Below, piece by piece: positions 1 through 11,395 of a stretch of DNA of 64,000 nt (the first letter of the stretch is position 1; every line of letters starts with the position of its first letter). The stretch is from Hyalella azteca. Lineage: Eukaryota; Arthropoda; Malacostraca; Amphipoda; Hyalellidae. The stretch spans positions 62,765-126,764 of the forward strand of contig NW_025944951.1 of the NCBI RefSeq assembly GCF_000764305.2, read 5' to 3'. The translations under genes were made by a program, and so were the position numbers. Below the pieces are notes generated by a model that saw nothing but the letters and a program-made list of their open reading frames with translations, was not told the origin of the DNA and searched no databases.

Positions 1-334
1 ACTGACAAATCCACGTAAACAGTTGATAGTGCGGAAATTATATATGCGTACCCATTCATACATACATACATACATACATTATAACATGTGCATTATAAAC
101 ACTGATTTACACATAATCCAATTAATTAAGCAAGTCTTACAGCACACATACAATGGACGCTATAAACATACACCGACAAGCACTGCAAGCCCCAAACATA
201 CACTGACAATGAGTAGACAGAGAAACATTAATTTATTAATTCAGAAATTAATACAGGAAAAAACAGAAGACAAAAGCAACCTCAACATAAGGACACAATT
301 ATTTTTATAGCATTATAGGTGGCAGCTTGGGTTA
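1..334. other. Intergenic, no gene seen
   Basis: AT-rich sequence with a short CATA-type microsatellite near 57-77. The open frame over this stretch has no recognisable domain or splice context, so I see no gene here. Confidence 0.5.
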
Positions 335-655
335 TAGACGGTAGACAGAAGCGAAGTTGACAGAGGCGATGGTTGACGTGTTAATACGAGCGTGGAGACG
401 GTAGACAGAAGGGAAGTTGACAGAGGCGATGCTTGACGTGTTAATATACGAGCGTGAAGACGGCAAACAGAAGCGAAGTTGACAGAGGCGATGGTTGACG
501 TGTTAATACGAGCGAAGAGACGGCAGACAGAAGGGAACTTGACAGAGGCGATGGTTGACGCGTTAATATACGAGCGTGGAGACGGAGACAGAAGCGAAGT
601 TGGCAGAAGGGGAGTTGACAGGAACGGAGTTGGCAGAAGCGGAGTTGACAGGGGC
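335..655. repeat. Minisatellite, 60-62 bp unit
   Basis: About four units beginning GACGG(T/C)A(G/A)AC at roughly 337, 397, 459 and 519, each containing GAAGTTGACAGAGGCGATG and a GTTAATA(TA)CGAGCGTG spacer. The array decays at 600-655 into a shorter repeat of GGAGTTGACAGG. The open frames on both strands here are products of the repeat. Confidence 0.9.
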
Positions 656-1007
656 AATTTTGCAGTGCAGGGTGCTTCTGCTTGAAATTCGTCCGGCAAG
701 GAGAGAGAACAATTCGGCAATACAACAAGCATTTGCTGAATTTTTTGCGATTAATTTTCAACTCCTCGGGATATAAATCATCCGCGTGGCGTCTCCGAGA
801 ACGGAGTTTACCAGCGTCCAAGTTGAAGTTTGTCTTTTGTTCGAAATGTTCGATCGTTTGAATATCCAATTTTCAAAGGACTCATATACTAAACAATGTA
901 ATATAAGTGTCTCAATTTAGATGCATGAGGAAATTTAATTAGATCTTTAATTTAATATGAATAATCTACGATCATAAAAGTAAGACTATCTAATGTTCAT
1001 AAAGAAA

Positions 1008-1958
1008 TCACGCTTCTATAGCGTTGGCATCGCCAGTAACGCAGATGCTGACAGTCTCCTGAACGTCTATGGACTGGAACGTCGGAGGTGGAAGAACTTT
1101 CGGATGGTTCTTAGTCATGCCATTCTTGTAGTCAAGCGAGAAAGTGAAAGATGCACAAGGACCAGGGGGCAGTACGCTTTTATCCCCGACTGTGAAAAAA
1201 CTTTCATATTCCTCGAATTTTCGTATAACTATAGTGACGGAAATGTTCCTTTTGCCTTCGAGGAACAGCACCTTGACCTCGGTGGCTCTAGCGGGTCCGA
1301 CAATCCCTTCGTGAGTTTTGACTTTGAGGTTACGGGGCTTAAACTTTTTGCCAGTTAGTCCTTCCTTGACTGTCTGGTTACAATATTCCTCTAGAATATC
1401 TCTTGTCGCCACCCGAATAACTTTCTCTTTACGTAAAGTTATTTCAGGAAGAGCTTCTCGCTCCTTCTTAACTGGTTTCTTCTTGACCTCCTTTACTGGG
1501 GTGTTCTTCAACATACTGCGCCACATGCTCGGTGACAATAACTGTTTAGGAGCAAACTTAGTTACTCGTGAAGCACCAAGACGCACCTTAGTTGGCCTAA
1601 GGGCTATCATCTGACCACCTATCTTGAATGCATTCTTGCCTATGCTTGATATTGTAGTGCTCTCTCTCCATGTCGGACGATTTCTGAACACCGGGGTGGG
1701 TCGCAACAAGCTGCGGATGGACACAGAAGGGTCCGGAGACCTTGCCCTGGGGACAACGAAGAAGGATCGTACCTTTTGCTTCATGATGTATTCGTTAGCT
1801 TTGAGTGCGTTGGCCTGAGCAGGGGTCACGGGCACAAGTTGGGGTTCACGAACCCCTGAACAAATTTCCTCCTGAAGACGGAGGTGAGTGTAGCTTCCGA
1901 TACCGAGCTCAGTGATGGCTTTGGCGGTCGGTTGAACCAGGGGGGTTGTGCGGTAAGG
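1008..1958 (-). CDS. 3'-terminal exon of a PDZ-containing (Zasp/PDLIM-like?) gene
   Basis: An uninterrupted minus-strand frame of 316 codons ends in TGA at 1010-1008. It has no usable ATG at its upstream end; instead it opens just after an acceptor on the minus strand (ACTAAC branch-like motif, then TCCTCTCAG, exon starting at 1958 with Pro-Tyr-Arg-Thr-Thr-Pro-Leu-Val). This is therefore a terminal coding exon read in phase 0. The product is basic in its middle (KEVKKKPVKKE around the centre) and has a hydrophilic C-terminus ending in GDANAIEA, with no transmembrane segment. The opening PYRTTPLV is reminiscent of Zasp-type muscle Z-disc proteins, from memory only. Its phase matches the upstream candidate exons at 5458-5359 and 9550-9402. 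Alternatively it belongs to an unrelated gene whose 5' exons lie elsewhere. The coding status is fairly sure; the family is not. Confidence 0.6.
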   Translation of the reverse strand, partial: PYRTTPLVQPTAKAITELGIGSYTHLRLQEEICSGVREPQLVPVTPAQANALKANEYIMKQKVRSFFVVPRARSPDPSVSIRSLLRPTPVFRNRPTWRESTTISSIGKNAFKIGGQMIALRPTKVRLGASRVTKFAPKQLLSPSMWRSMLKNTPVKEVKKKPVKKEREALPEITLRKEKVIRVATRDILEEYCNQTVKEGLTGKKFKPRNLKVKTHEGIVGPARATEVKVLFLEGKRNISVTIVIRKFEEYESFFTVGDKSVLPPGPCASFTFSLDYKNGMTKNHPKVLPPPTFQSIDVQETVSICVTGDANAIEA

Positions 1959-4690
1959 CTGAGAGGACGTTAGTTCTCAAAGTGGGTTTAGGTAAGTGGA
2001 TTTATATAATGGGATCGCAGGTAAATCCTTTTTATTGACTCAACCGACGTATTTGGTTCCCCTTAAGGACTATAGATAATTTCGTAACGTGGAGTGAGCT
2101 TTTGAATAAAGAAACAAATATTGTTGAGTAGACGAAGTAGGTTACATTCACGAAATGATGGTGCAGAATCGATCCACGTACGTCGGGTATCTGGCTCTAA
2201 TTTGAAATCCCGATATCGGGTCAATTGAAATTCGTAACTGTCATATTTTATACGAAATAAAATTCTGTAGAATAATTCACCTGCAGGAAGAAGGAATTTG
2301 ATTTATATTCAAATATTGAATGAAGGCACACCCATAGAGCAATAAAAAACCAACTAGAAAGTAGGCAATTAGTTCCAAAACGTATTGGAAAGAAAAGTAG
2401 GCTTTAAAGGTTTGGGGAAAGTTTGAGCTTTGAGGAACTTCAAAGTTAGGATTAAGCAAATTTTAACAATTAAGTAATCTCAGAAACAAAAAAGTAACAG
2501 TTAACTCTACAAAGAATTATGCGATTTGAAGTTTGCCCTAAAAGAATGCTAAAAATAACACAACAAAAGAAACAAATCATCTATATATTTTTATTTAAAT
2601 ATGTTAGAAGGAAAATTAAGATAATAATGTGGGCTAAACTTGTTTCTAAAAATAATGAAATGTAAACCATACTAATAGGGATTTATTGCTTTGGAGATAT
2701 GCGTTTAAAATTGTAAAGTATGGACTGAAATACACTGGTTATGTATAAGGTAAATAGGCAATCAAGGACCGTATTGTGAGGGGGTAGAACGGAAGATGTA
2801 ATAAAGAAAAAGAATTGAATTCTTTTGTAAGTGATGGGATAACCGAGAACGACTTAATGGTTCTGGGCGATCCAAATAGATAAAATGAAAATGAGGGTTC
2901 TTGATGAACCGAGGGATACCAGGTTACCTGGTTCTGTACTGAGAACTTGTCAGAATCATCAGTCGCGACGGTGGGAGCTGAAAAATTGGCAGGGAGTTCT
3001 GACTTGAGGACGAAAGTGGTTCTGGGCAAGGCTTGCACCGACGGGTTCTGTGGGGACCAGGAAAACTAGGAGTTCTGAAGGCATGGAAGAGTTCTGGGGA
3101 TCAGTCGGCTTTTGAAGATAATTAATGGTTAGGTTTAGGTTAAGAGACAGGGTTCTAAGGTAATGGGCAGTTCTTAGTTAGATTTGTCTGTCCGGGAATA
3201 AGAGTTTCTTGTGGTTGCGTGAATTATCTATTACTAAGATTTACATGTGCAGAAGATTGTCAGTATAGAGGAAGAAGGAGTTAGGTGCATGTGAATTGGA
3301 TTTCTATGAAAAGTAAGGGAGGTTTAGGAAAGATTTGGGGTCTTTGACAGAAAATTGGCCGATTTTCCAACAGGACAGAATTATTGAAATTATTGAATTT
3401 ATTGACGAATATTATTATTATATTATTAGGAATACTAATTATTATTGAAACATTCTTGACTACCTGAAACAACTTCATTGACTTCCAGAAAATCTCGAAT
3501 AAACAATTGACTTAAATAATCGTTTATTAGAGATTTTCATGAAAGATGCCAGTACATTTATTTTGAAGGGCCACGTTCCGTCAAGTGATCCTTGCATGTT
3601 TTTTTACTTATATAGTTTAATTCATCATTTATCATGACAGTGTAAGTTAAATTGCGAGAATATATAGGTTTATATTACGGCTGTTATATAAATATTTTTA
3701 TATTAAGTTTGAATCTATTTTATAGATGAATTGTAAACTTCTAGCGTAGGTCCATGAGGAAGGTTGAGAAATGAGTGTCATTATATTTTAGCATGCCTTT
3801 AAAATAATATGTATACAATGTCTGACAAATATAAAGATCTGCATCCCATGCTTCACAGTTACTCCAACCACAAAACTCTACGGATAACACAACTAACATT
3901 TAACTATCTAGAAAAAAACTATACGGATAACGGACCTAACATTTAACTATCATTTGTGAAATGAGTAAATGGGAATTTTTTTAATTAATTTTTATCTGTA
4001 TTTCTTCCCGAATCTAAGTCCACACTTTCATTTCTGCCTAATTATACACATTTCATGTTAAATATTCAGGTGCTTTTTCACGCACTTAAGTTTAAAGTAA
4101 ATTCGTGGTTGTTTTGGAACATCAACAACATCAAATCAACATTTATTTAATTTTAAAGCATGGTAATTTTTTTAAAAGAATTGGAATGATTCCTTGTAGT
4201 GTCGCGTAAATGATAGTTCAACATGAACAATACGTCAGGCTATTGAATTGACTGAAAATTGACAGTGCATGAGTGAATGGCGTAAAACTCTTAACATTAG
4301 TGTACAGGATATCAAATAAGTTAGATAACAGAGGAATATAAAACATAAGCACCGATGGCAGTATACTAATATACTACCTAATAGGTGCATGGTAACTTAG
4401 TTAGTATTGAATATGCTGACTTGACTTAATAAATTTTCAATTTCATTGTAAGATTAATTAACTGATTTCACGTTAGTATCCAATGTCGTGAATGACAGCC
4501 TGGGTGCATTATAGAATAAAATGTTGATATCAACCGTAGAATCCTAAATGTTTCAGGGTCAACTTCCAATGTATGCGTCAGTGTTTAGAATATGTTTCTT
4601 CTATCGAAACGTAGAAGAAACACCATTCGTCAGTATCTCGGGATACTGAGTGCACAGTATCACTTCAATCAGGTATGCTGACATTGCTGC
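1959..4690. other. Intron or intergenic, no exon recognised
   Basis: AT-rich sequence lying between the terminal exon at 1958-1008 and the proline/serine-rich exon at 5458-5359, hence probably intronic if these join. A degenerate repeat built on GGTTCTG/GAGTTCTG occupies about 2850-3160. Open frames here are short and show no domain. Confidence 0.4.
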
Positions 4691-4958
4691 ACCGTTAGGC
4701 AGTGTCAGTGTACGAGACATTGTGCGCAGTATCATCAACTCTTCTACACTGACAAGGCACCATTGCACAGTGTCAGTGTACGAGACAGTGTGCGCAGTAT
4801 CGCCAAACTCTGCTACACTGACAAGGCACCATTACACAGTGTCAGTGTGCGAGACAGTGTACACAGTACACTGAAAATGCGCCTCTCTGCTACACTGACA
4901 AGGCACCATTACACAGTGTCAGTGTACGAGACAGGGTGCACAGTATCACCAAACTCTG
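4690..4958. repeat. Tandem repeat, about 69-77 bp, with internal inverted repeat
   Basis: Three and a half units carry CTACACTGACAAGGCACCATT (at about 4744, 4813 and 4889), followed by CACAGTGTCAGTGTACGAGACAG. Within each unit ACACTGAC and GTCAGTGT can pair. The array stops at a single N at 4959, after which unrelated AT-rich sequence starts. Confidence 0.85.
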
Positions 4959-4959
4959 N
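4959..4959. other. Ambiguous base N at a repeat boundary
   Basis: The only N in the window. It falls exactly where the tandem array at 4690-4958 ends, suggesting an assembly join or gap of unknown true length. Confidence 0.9.
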
Positions 4960-5358
4960 ATAATTAAAAAACCCTTATGAGCAAGAATTGTTGCTGAAAA
5001 TTAAGAAGGAAATTTTGTTTTAAGTAGGAAAGTAAATTCTAACCAAACCATCATTAAAATCAAATTTGTTTTATCGAAAATAGATGCCGCTCCCAGTAAA
5101 AAACGAACATATTAAAGTCATTAAAATAAATTTTATTTTAAAATCATTACTTATTCTTCATCAAATTTTGTTCTTAACAGGTTGCCAAAAATTTATAATT
5201 AATAATTTAATTTTTCTTTAATTTTATTATTTATTTAATTTATTCTATTTATTTATTTATTTTATTTATTTAATTTCATCATAATTCATCAATTAAATAA
5301 TTATGACTAATAATTTAATTTATTAATCCCTTAACTAACCCTCACCCCCACCCCTCAC
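4960..5358. other. AT-rich intronic/intergenic sequence
   Basis: Extremely AT-rich, with a TTTATTTATT-type low-complexity tract at about 5215-5330. No gene is seen. The CCCTCACCCCCACCCCTCAC next to 5358 is the intron start of the minus-strand candidate exon. Confidence 0.5.
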
Positions 5359-5458
5359 CTCGGCGCTGGGGGGCGCGGGTTGCGCGGTTCTGACGGCGGT
5401 GGAGGCGTGGAGGGCGGAGAGGACGGAGGGGGCGGGGGAGGGCGCGGCGCCCCCGGAC
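5359..5458 (-). CDS. Candidate internal exon, Ala/Pro/Ser-rich (PDZ gene)
   Basis: A sharply GC-rich 100-bp island in otherwise AT-rich DNA, bounded on the minus strand by a good acceptor (TTTCATGGCAG, exon from 5458) and a good donor (GCCGAG|GTGAGG, exon end 5359). All three frames are open. Entered in phase 2 it reads about 33 residues rich in Ala, Pro and Ser and leaves in phase 0. That is exactly what is needed to join the PDZ exon at 9550-9402 (ends phase 2) to the terminal exon at 1958 (starts phase 0). A linker between a PDZ domain and the C-terminal part would fit. A GC-rich non-exonic island is the alternative. Confidence 0.45.
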
Positions 5459-6654
5459 CTGCCATGAAATAATATCAATTGTTTTATATAATAAACTTTG
5501 GTAGAAATTTCATTCGATAGAACCTTAAAAACACTGTTTGAATATTTTCAATGTAAAGCTCAACACATTTTATGATTATCTATTAAAATATAAAAGTAAT
5601 AAAGTAATAATTTAGAGGAAATATACAGATAAATTTTCCAATCAAAAATATGTAATAAAAAATAAAATAACAGTCATTTTTACGCTGATTATCTATCTGC
5701 CTATCACAGTAATAATTTGCATAATTTGTAAGAAACATACAAATAAATTTTCAAATCAAAAATATGTAATAAAAAAATAACAGTCGTTTGTACACTGAAT
5801 TATTTCCCAAATAAATATATTTCATATAGTTGGCTGGGCTTGCCGGCCGCTTGCTTATGGGGAACAAGAGGGAACGGTCATGGGGCGAATTCCAGCAAGT
5901 GTGATATAAGGTTAAAAATTTTGATTTCAAAATATTGTATAATATTTAAAAAGAGGCAACCAATAATTTAAGGTAAGCCATTTAGCTAAAATTAATACGA
6001 CAGGCAGGATTTTACGGTTTGATGCATTTTGAAATGAGACGCAGGAGCTAACGTTGCGGTCAACAACATGCCTAGCAGGTGGTAAATACAGATTTTTCCA
6101 TAAGGGCTCTTGTCTTCTTTGGTTTAGGTTTGTTATTTTTGCTTCGCAATGAGCATAACTAGATTACTTACTTTAACTAGATTTTTATTCCTAGTTCTTT
6201 TCAAAATTTTCAAGGAGATTAGTAATCAGGTCGTTGTAACTAAGTAAGTCGTTGCGGTCAATGTTGCGGCAGAGGAATAGGATGGAGACAATGTCCGGTG
6301 TCGCCAAATATAGAATTAAATAGCCACTTGCAAATTCTAAAAGTGCACGTATTCACTCCTGCGTTTAGGACTTTTGTATATGAGACGAGGCGACACGAGA
6401 AGCTTCTTCCTAATAGAGATAAAAATCGAGAAAATTTCAACTCTCTCTTATGCAAACCGGGAAAATACCGAAATGAGATTTTCCGGAATAATCTAGGAAC
6501 AATAAAATTTTTTGAATTTACATATTTTCAACGTGATCAGTATTTCAAATATTACACTACGTAAAATTAAATCGTGTAAGTCTACTTCTTGCATCAGAGG
6601 AAATTTGTAAGGCCATAGAATACATGCTCGCAAAGTCCCGGTTGTGGTAGCCAC
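5459..6654. other. Intronic/intergenic, no exon recognised
   Basis: AT-rich. Two similar stretches, near 5630-5680 and 5745-5790 (ACAGATAAATTTTCCAATCA / ACAAATAAATTTTCAAATCA plus AATATGTAATAAAAAA and ACAGTC), look like an old local duplication of about 120 bp. No gene is seen. Confidence 0.4.
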
Positions 6655-6815
6655 TTTGTCTGGCAACTACTAACCTGGCAACTTTGTCGGGCAACTACTA
6701 ACCTGGCAACTTTGTCGGGCAACTACTAACCTGGCAACTTTGTCGGGCAACTACTAACCTGGCAACTTTGTCTGGCAACTACTAACCTGGCAACTTTGTC
6801 TGGCAACTACTAACT
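6655..6815. repeat. Minisatellite, 28 bp x about 5.7
   Basis: Unit CTGGCAACTTTGTCGGGCAACTACTAAC, nearly perfect, with CTGG/CGGG variation. It is directly followed by a LINE 3' end. Confidence 0.92.
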
Positions 6816-6868
6816 AAAGGTCTCTTGTAAAAATGAGACCGGGAAACCACAACAACAACTACTAACCG
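6816..6868 (+). mobile_element. LINE 3' end fragment (family B)
   Basis: GGTCTCTTGTAAAAATGAGACCGGGAAACCACAACAACAAC closely matches the 3' end of the retrotransposon remnant at 38590-38905 (GGTCTTATAAAAATGAGACTGAAGAACCACAACAATAAC). It is therefore a severely 5'-truncated copy of the same non-LTR family, ending in a CAA-type tail. GTCTC...GAGAC can form a short stem. Confidence 0.7.
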
Positions 6869-6953
6869 CCTCTAATTTAGGAATAAGTGGCTCCGAGTGG
6901 AGCTGAACGTGAATTTAGGTGATTAGGACAGAGCGTTGCAAGCTACAATATGA

Positions 6954-7128
6954 TCCAAACAGAGTGATTCTAATACCATAATACAGAGTGATCCTAATAC
7001 CATAATACAGAGTGATTCTAATACCATATACCATAATACAGAGTGATCCTAATACCATATACCATAATACAGAGTGATCCTAATACCATATACCATAATA
7101 CAGAGTGATCCTAATACCATAATACGGG
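6954..7128. repeat. Minisatellite, 24/32 bp units
   Basis: Repeated ATACAGAGTGATCCTAATACCATA, with or without an extra ATACCATA, giving two unit lengths; about six units. Confidence 0.88.
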
Positions 7129-9267
7129 CCATGTATACATTAATATAACTGGCTGCATCTGAGAGCGGGTGGCGGCAAGTAGCCTGTTACTTGACCAACA
7201 AGAGGATGTTTTAATACATTTTAAATATAGATAACTAAAGTTCATGGAGAATTATAGTTCACTGGTTAATAAATTGTGTACAGTTTTCAGAACTTTTATG
7301 CCCCTAAATTAACTGCCAAGTTGTAATGGCTGCTAATTGCCATATCTGCCTAATTGCGGATTAATAATATAGAGATAAACTGTTTTATCTTTAATGAATT
7401 CGTTTTTGTCTAAATTGAATATTACTTTCAGCCCACACGCGTATATCTCGCATACTTATATATATCAGTCTCGTAACGTTCCATTTTATTCGGGACACAT
7501 CTATTGTCACGTAGTGTAACTTCATTATGGGAGATATTTCCCATCGTATCGTCTTTTGTTCTGTGCCAATTATTGCATTGTTGTACCGATATTCTTCTCA
7601 ATGCAACAATTCCGAGACCAGGAGTCTTTACTGAACGATCCCTATGAATTTCAGATTTAAGATCATGAAGAGTGATTTTCCCTACAATGATTGCATTCGT
7701 ACATCGGTATTTTCCATTGTTTTTACCCAGCATTCCCACAATGCAAGGGACGAACGCTTCAACATACCGGTTCATTTAGAAGTCAAAGGAAGCGGCACAG
7801 TGTTGGAAATAATTTTCAACCTTATTACTGAGTCAGTTGCGTAGAAGAACAAGATCTTGTTCTGCCTATTAAAGGACAGAGTCGCAGCTACTAAAAAACA
7901 ATGCTTACCTTAAATTCAAAGCGTGCGGTCGTAACGAGATCTTATAAATGTTTCTACGCCATAGTTTCCTAATTAATTTTAGAGGTGTTAAGTTGTTGTG
8001 CACAACCTTTGCTTTGTTTAAATTTTGAGTTTGGGGTGCATGCGTTTTTTCACTTCTTTCGGAACGCTTTGGCCGGCTAGTTCAATCGCGTAGTAAAACT
8101 TTAAATGTAGAACTTTGCAACTTAAATTACTTGAATTACTTAAAACCTACAAAAATTGCTCAAAATCTTATTTGGAACTTCGTTTGTTCCCATCAATTGA
8201 ACGTGAAGTGGCCTGTGGCTAAAGTGATCTACCCTTTAAACCTATGGTGACACTTAATTTGAGCTACCGCACCTAAATTTATTCAATTGCCTTTAATCTT
8301 ACACGTATTGCCATTATCGTCTGAGAGCACCAGTGTGGTGCACTTATTTTCAATTAAATAAGGTGAGCTACACTCTTGAATTCGAACTAATATTGAAATT
8401 ACTGGGAATACAAAGTGCCCGAAAATTCATAGCTTAATTGTAATTCAAGTTTCAATTTAGAACAGTATGACTTCCTTGTAAACTTCTGGCGTCGACCTCG
8501 CTCGTAAACGCTGCTTTCTTAAAATAAATTTACTCGTCTGAAGCGGAATCTGCATTAACTCCGAATGCTGTACCAACAACTGTTTAATTTAGATTAAAAC
8601 TACCGCGATTCATGTTCATTTGTTTCAACTCCCTTTCCCTAAATTTTAGTGAATGAAGGCTATTTCTGAAAGAGGAATATCCTCGTGCGTAGGGAGGAAA
8701 ATCCCCTACAACAGTCCGTCATTGTGTACAATACTGATATGGTTTAACATGGGATAGCTCCCAACTTTTTTTTGAAGGCAATATTCTGTGATTTTATTTT
8801 TACGCAATATTAATTCGCACTGGAATATGTAACAAGTTTTCTTCTAATGATGTGTTTGTTTACAGTTGTATCAGTTATGAATTATTTTATTGATACTTTC
8901 ATCGTTGCTGCTCGTTTATTTTATTGCGATATTGTAATCAGCTTTATCAATAGTGAATGAAATGTTTTGCTCTAGCAAATTTCCGTTTTCTGCTTAAAAA
9001 ACTCAAGTTGTAATTATGTGCAGCCGTTGTCGCTTGCAAAGCTTATTTGCTTACATCGATATTCACTTGTGACTTTTTGGTTATTTGTTTATAGTATATT
9101 TTTTGTGCTGTTACGAGGTTTTACATTTCGATGTGAATTGTAGAATTAGGTTAAAAATATTTCAGGAAATTGTTCATAGTAGCCTAGATTATTTTTTTAC
9201 ACATTTTATAATTTTAAATGTACTCCGGGTTAGTTTCCCTCGAATCACCAATACAACATTGGCCACT
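7129..9267. other. Intergenic/intronic, no gene recognised
   Basis: About 2.1 kb without recognisable coding sequence. The 115-codon minus-strand frame at 7428-7775 has no identifiable domain and no clear splice context. The rest is AT-rich unique sequence. Confidence 0.4.
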
Positions 9268-9402
9268 AAGTGTGTCAGGTGACCCACTTCATAGAGGTAA
9301 CTAAGTGTGTCATGTGAACAACTTCATAAAGGTAACTAAGTGTGTCATGTGACCCATTCATGGAGGTAACTAAACGACACTAAGTGTGTCATGTGACCCA
9401 CC
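9268..9402. repeat. Tandem repeat containing the PDZ-exon splice donor
   Basis: About four units of 35-45 bp with core ACTAAGTGTGTCATGTGACCCACTTCAT(A/G)(G/A)AGGTA. On the minus strand each unit reads like the exon end plus donor of the PDZ exon (CTTCAAGAG|GTGGGTCACATGACACACTTAG), with 9402 as the genuine junction. The intron start has been copied repeatedly downstream. Confidence 0.75.
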
Positions 9403-9550
9403 TCTTGAAGGTCACCTCGATCTGGTTGCCGGCGCTGTTGAAGAGCTCGACGGCCTGCTGATGGCTCAGACCGTGGGTGCCCCGCGCCCCAATCTTGGTG
9501 ATGACGTCACCTTTCTTGAGCACCGACTCCGCGGGGGTGCCTACAAGCAC
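9402..9550 (-). CDS. PDZ-domain exon
   Basis: A 149-bp minus-strand exon between an acceptor (TGTCCCGCAG, exon from 9550) and a donor (TTCAAGAG|GTGGGT, exon end 9402). It encodes about 49 residues that read as the C-terminal two thirds of a PDZ domain: GTPAESVLKKGDVITKIG supplies the beta-C/beta-D strands with the typical GD-x-I-x-x-I, LSHQQAVELFNSAGNQIEV supplies helix 2 and the last strand, then TFKR. The His in LSHQQA occupies the ligand-selecting start of helix 2. The N-terminal GLGF half must lie in an upstream exon (higher coordinate), which I could not find. Similarity is greatest to PDLIM/Zasp-type PDZ domains as I remember them. Both junctions lie inside minisatellites made of the junction sequence. 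Confidence 0.8.
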
Positions 9551-9765
9551 CTGCGGGACACAAACGGGACACTTCACAAACGGGACACATACGGGACACT
9601 TCACAAAAGGGACACTACGGGACACTTCACAAACGGGACACAACGGGACACTTCACAAACGGGACACAAGCAACTGCGGGACACCAACGGGACACTTCAC
9701 AAACGGGACACTACGGGACACTTCACAAACGGGACACAAACAACTGCGGGACACCAACGTACATT
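9551..9765. repeat. Minisatellite GGGACACTTCACAAAC, contains acceptor copies
   Basis: Repeats of GGGACACTTCACAAAC and GGGACACAA(A/C). Two interspersed copies of GCAACTGCGGGACAC / CAACTGCGGGACAC (about 9670 and 9750) are, on the minus strand, near-copies of the true acceptor GTGTCCCGCAG|GTGCTTGT. The array begins directly at the acceptor of the PDZ exon. Confidence 0.85.
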
Positions 9766-9782
9766 TATTTCTTATTGTTTGT

Positions 9783-10100
9783 TCTGTTCTCGTCCGACAA
9801 CTGTTCTCTATGTCTGTTCTCGTCCGAAGTCTTTTCTCCATGTCTGTTCTCGTCCGACGTCTGTTCTCTATGTCTGTTCTCGTCTGACGTCTGTTCTCTA
9901 TGTCTGTTCTCGTCCAACGTCTGTTCTCTATGTCTGTTCTCGTCCGACGTCTGTTCTATATGACTGTTCTCGTCCGACGTCTGTTCTCTATGTCTGTTCT
10001 CGACCAACGTCTGTTCTCTATATGTCTGTTCTCGTCCTACGTCTGTTCTCTTTGTCTGTTCTCGTCCGACGTCTGTTCTCTATGTCTGTTCTCATCTGAT
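9783..10100. repeat. Minisatellite, 30 bp x about 10
   Basis: Unit TCTGTTCTCGTCCGACGTCTGTTCTCTATG, each a doublet of two TCTGTTCTC half-units. An isolated partial copy sits at about 10170. All overlapping frames are repeat products. Confidence 0.93.
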
Positions 10101-11205
10101 GGAGCTCTAAATACAAATGGTGTTATAACCATTGAATATTATTAAAATTGAACATACATTCACATCCTAATGTCTGTTCTCGTCCAAACAATTAGCGACG
10201 GAGCTCTATATACAAATGGTGCTAATCAACATTGAATATTAACAACATTGAAAATGTTTATACTAATTACTAATATTCAGTGGAACATACATTGCATGAA
10301 TGTTCAGTGCATGCACATGTAAAAGCCGACGAAATATTCTAAAATATTACAAGTCATCCGACACCATTGATAATGAAGACATTAAATAGCTTCATGCCTA
10401 ATATATGTTCAACCATTCTAGTCGCGAAACAATAGTACCAATATTATAGGCATAAAGACACAGGACACAAACTTATTTTAATGTTTTCGAGCGTTGGCTA
10501 AAGGAATAGTAAGTTAGTTTTTTCATGTCGTCAAAAAAATCATCTTAAATGAGCTTTTCATTTACCGTAGACTTTTGCTACACATTTCTAGTGGAGAAAA
10601 CGGATTGTTTTGCGGTGACTTAAATAAACTCTAAGATTCTATATTTCTCTTCGCATGAGTGATAGGAGCGTTTAATTAGACGAATATGTTCAGAATTCAC
10701 TATATCTAATCTGATAAATATGTAAGTTTACTCCATTCAATCTTAAAGATGATATTTAAGCGTTTTTTCCTGTTGATAATGAACACGGAAAAGTCTGAGT
10801 GGCAGAAATGCTCTCCGAGCCACCAAAAAGCCAATAAGGCGAATTCGGGAAAGATTCATTTAACCACAAAAATATATATTTATTGCCATTAGAGATTCAT
10901 ACAGGCTTAGAAATTAATAATTTGATTTAAACAGAAGAAACAAACACATATTTATGCATGCATTATTCTAAAGAAACTTTGACCAGTAGTTATATTGCCG
11001 AACTTCAATATTAATGTTACCAAGAGAGTTTGTGAAATGTCTTTAAATCTTATATAACTTTGAAAGAAATTATAAGAATCCGTATTATGTTAGTTGATTG
11101 ATGCTCCTAACCATCACAAAGCTTTCATGTGACGTTAGTGCCAGAACTGAAGAAATGAGACGAAAGCGTCTCTCAGCAGATGCCGCTTAGACGTGAGATG
11201 TAAAT
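10101..11205. other. Intergenic, no gene seen
   Basis: Two related segments (about 10100-10165 and 10195-10300) share GGAGCTCTA(A/T)ATACAAATGGTG and CATTGAATATTA...GAACATACATT, an old local duplication. The rest is AT-rich without recognisable features. Confidence 0.4.
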
Positions 11206-11332
11206 AAACGAACGTGCGTCAAGCGCGTTCTCGACGAGCGTCAAGCGCGTTCTAGACGAGCGTCAAGCGCGTTCTCGACGAGCGTGAAGCGCGTTCTCGA
11301 CGAGCGTCAAGCGCGTTCTCGACGAGCGCTAG
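11206..11332. repeat. Minisatellite, 22 bp x about 5.5
   Basis: Unit GACGAGCGTCAAGCGCGTTCTC, with one CTAGACG variant. CpG-rich compared with its surroundings. Confidence 0.92.
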
Positions 11333-11395
11333 GCAAAAATATGCAGACTTTTTCCAGCTAAAACATTGGTGGAACATTAGCTGTGAACAATGTAG

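Noticed and set aside
6655..7128. CRISPR array
   Set aside because: Head-to-tail repeats without unique spacers, in a eukaryotic context.
9386..10145. Plus-strand 237-codon frame and related frames
   Set aside because: They cross the PDZ exon in antisense and then two minisatellites.
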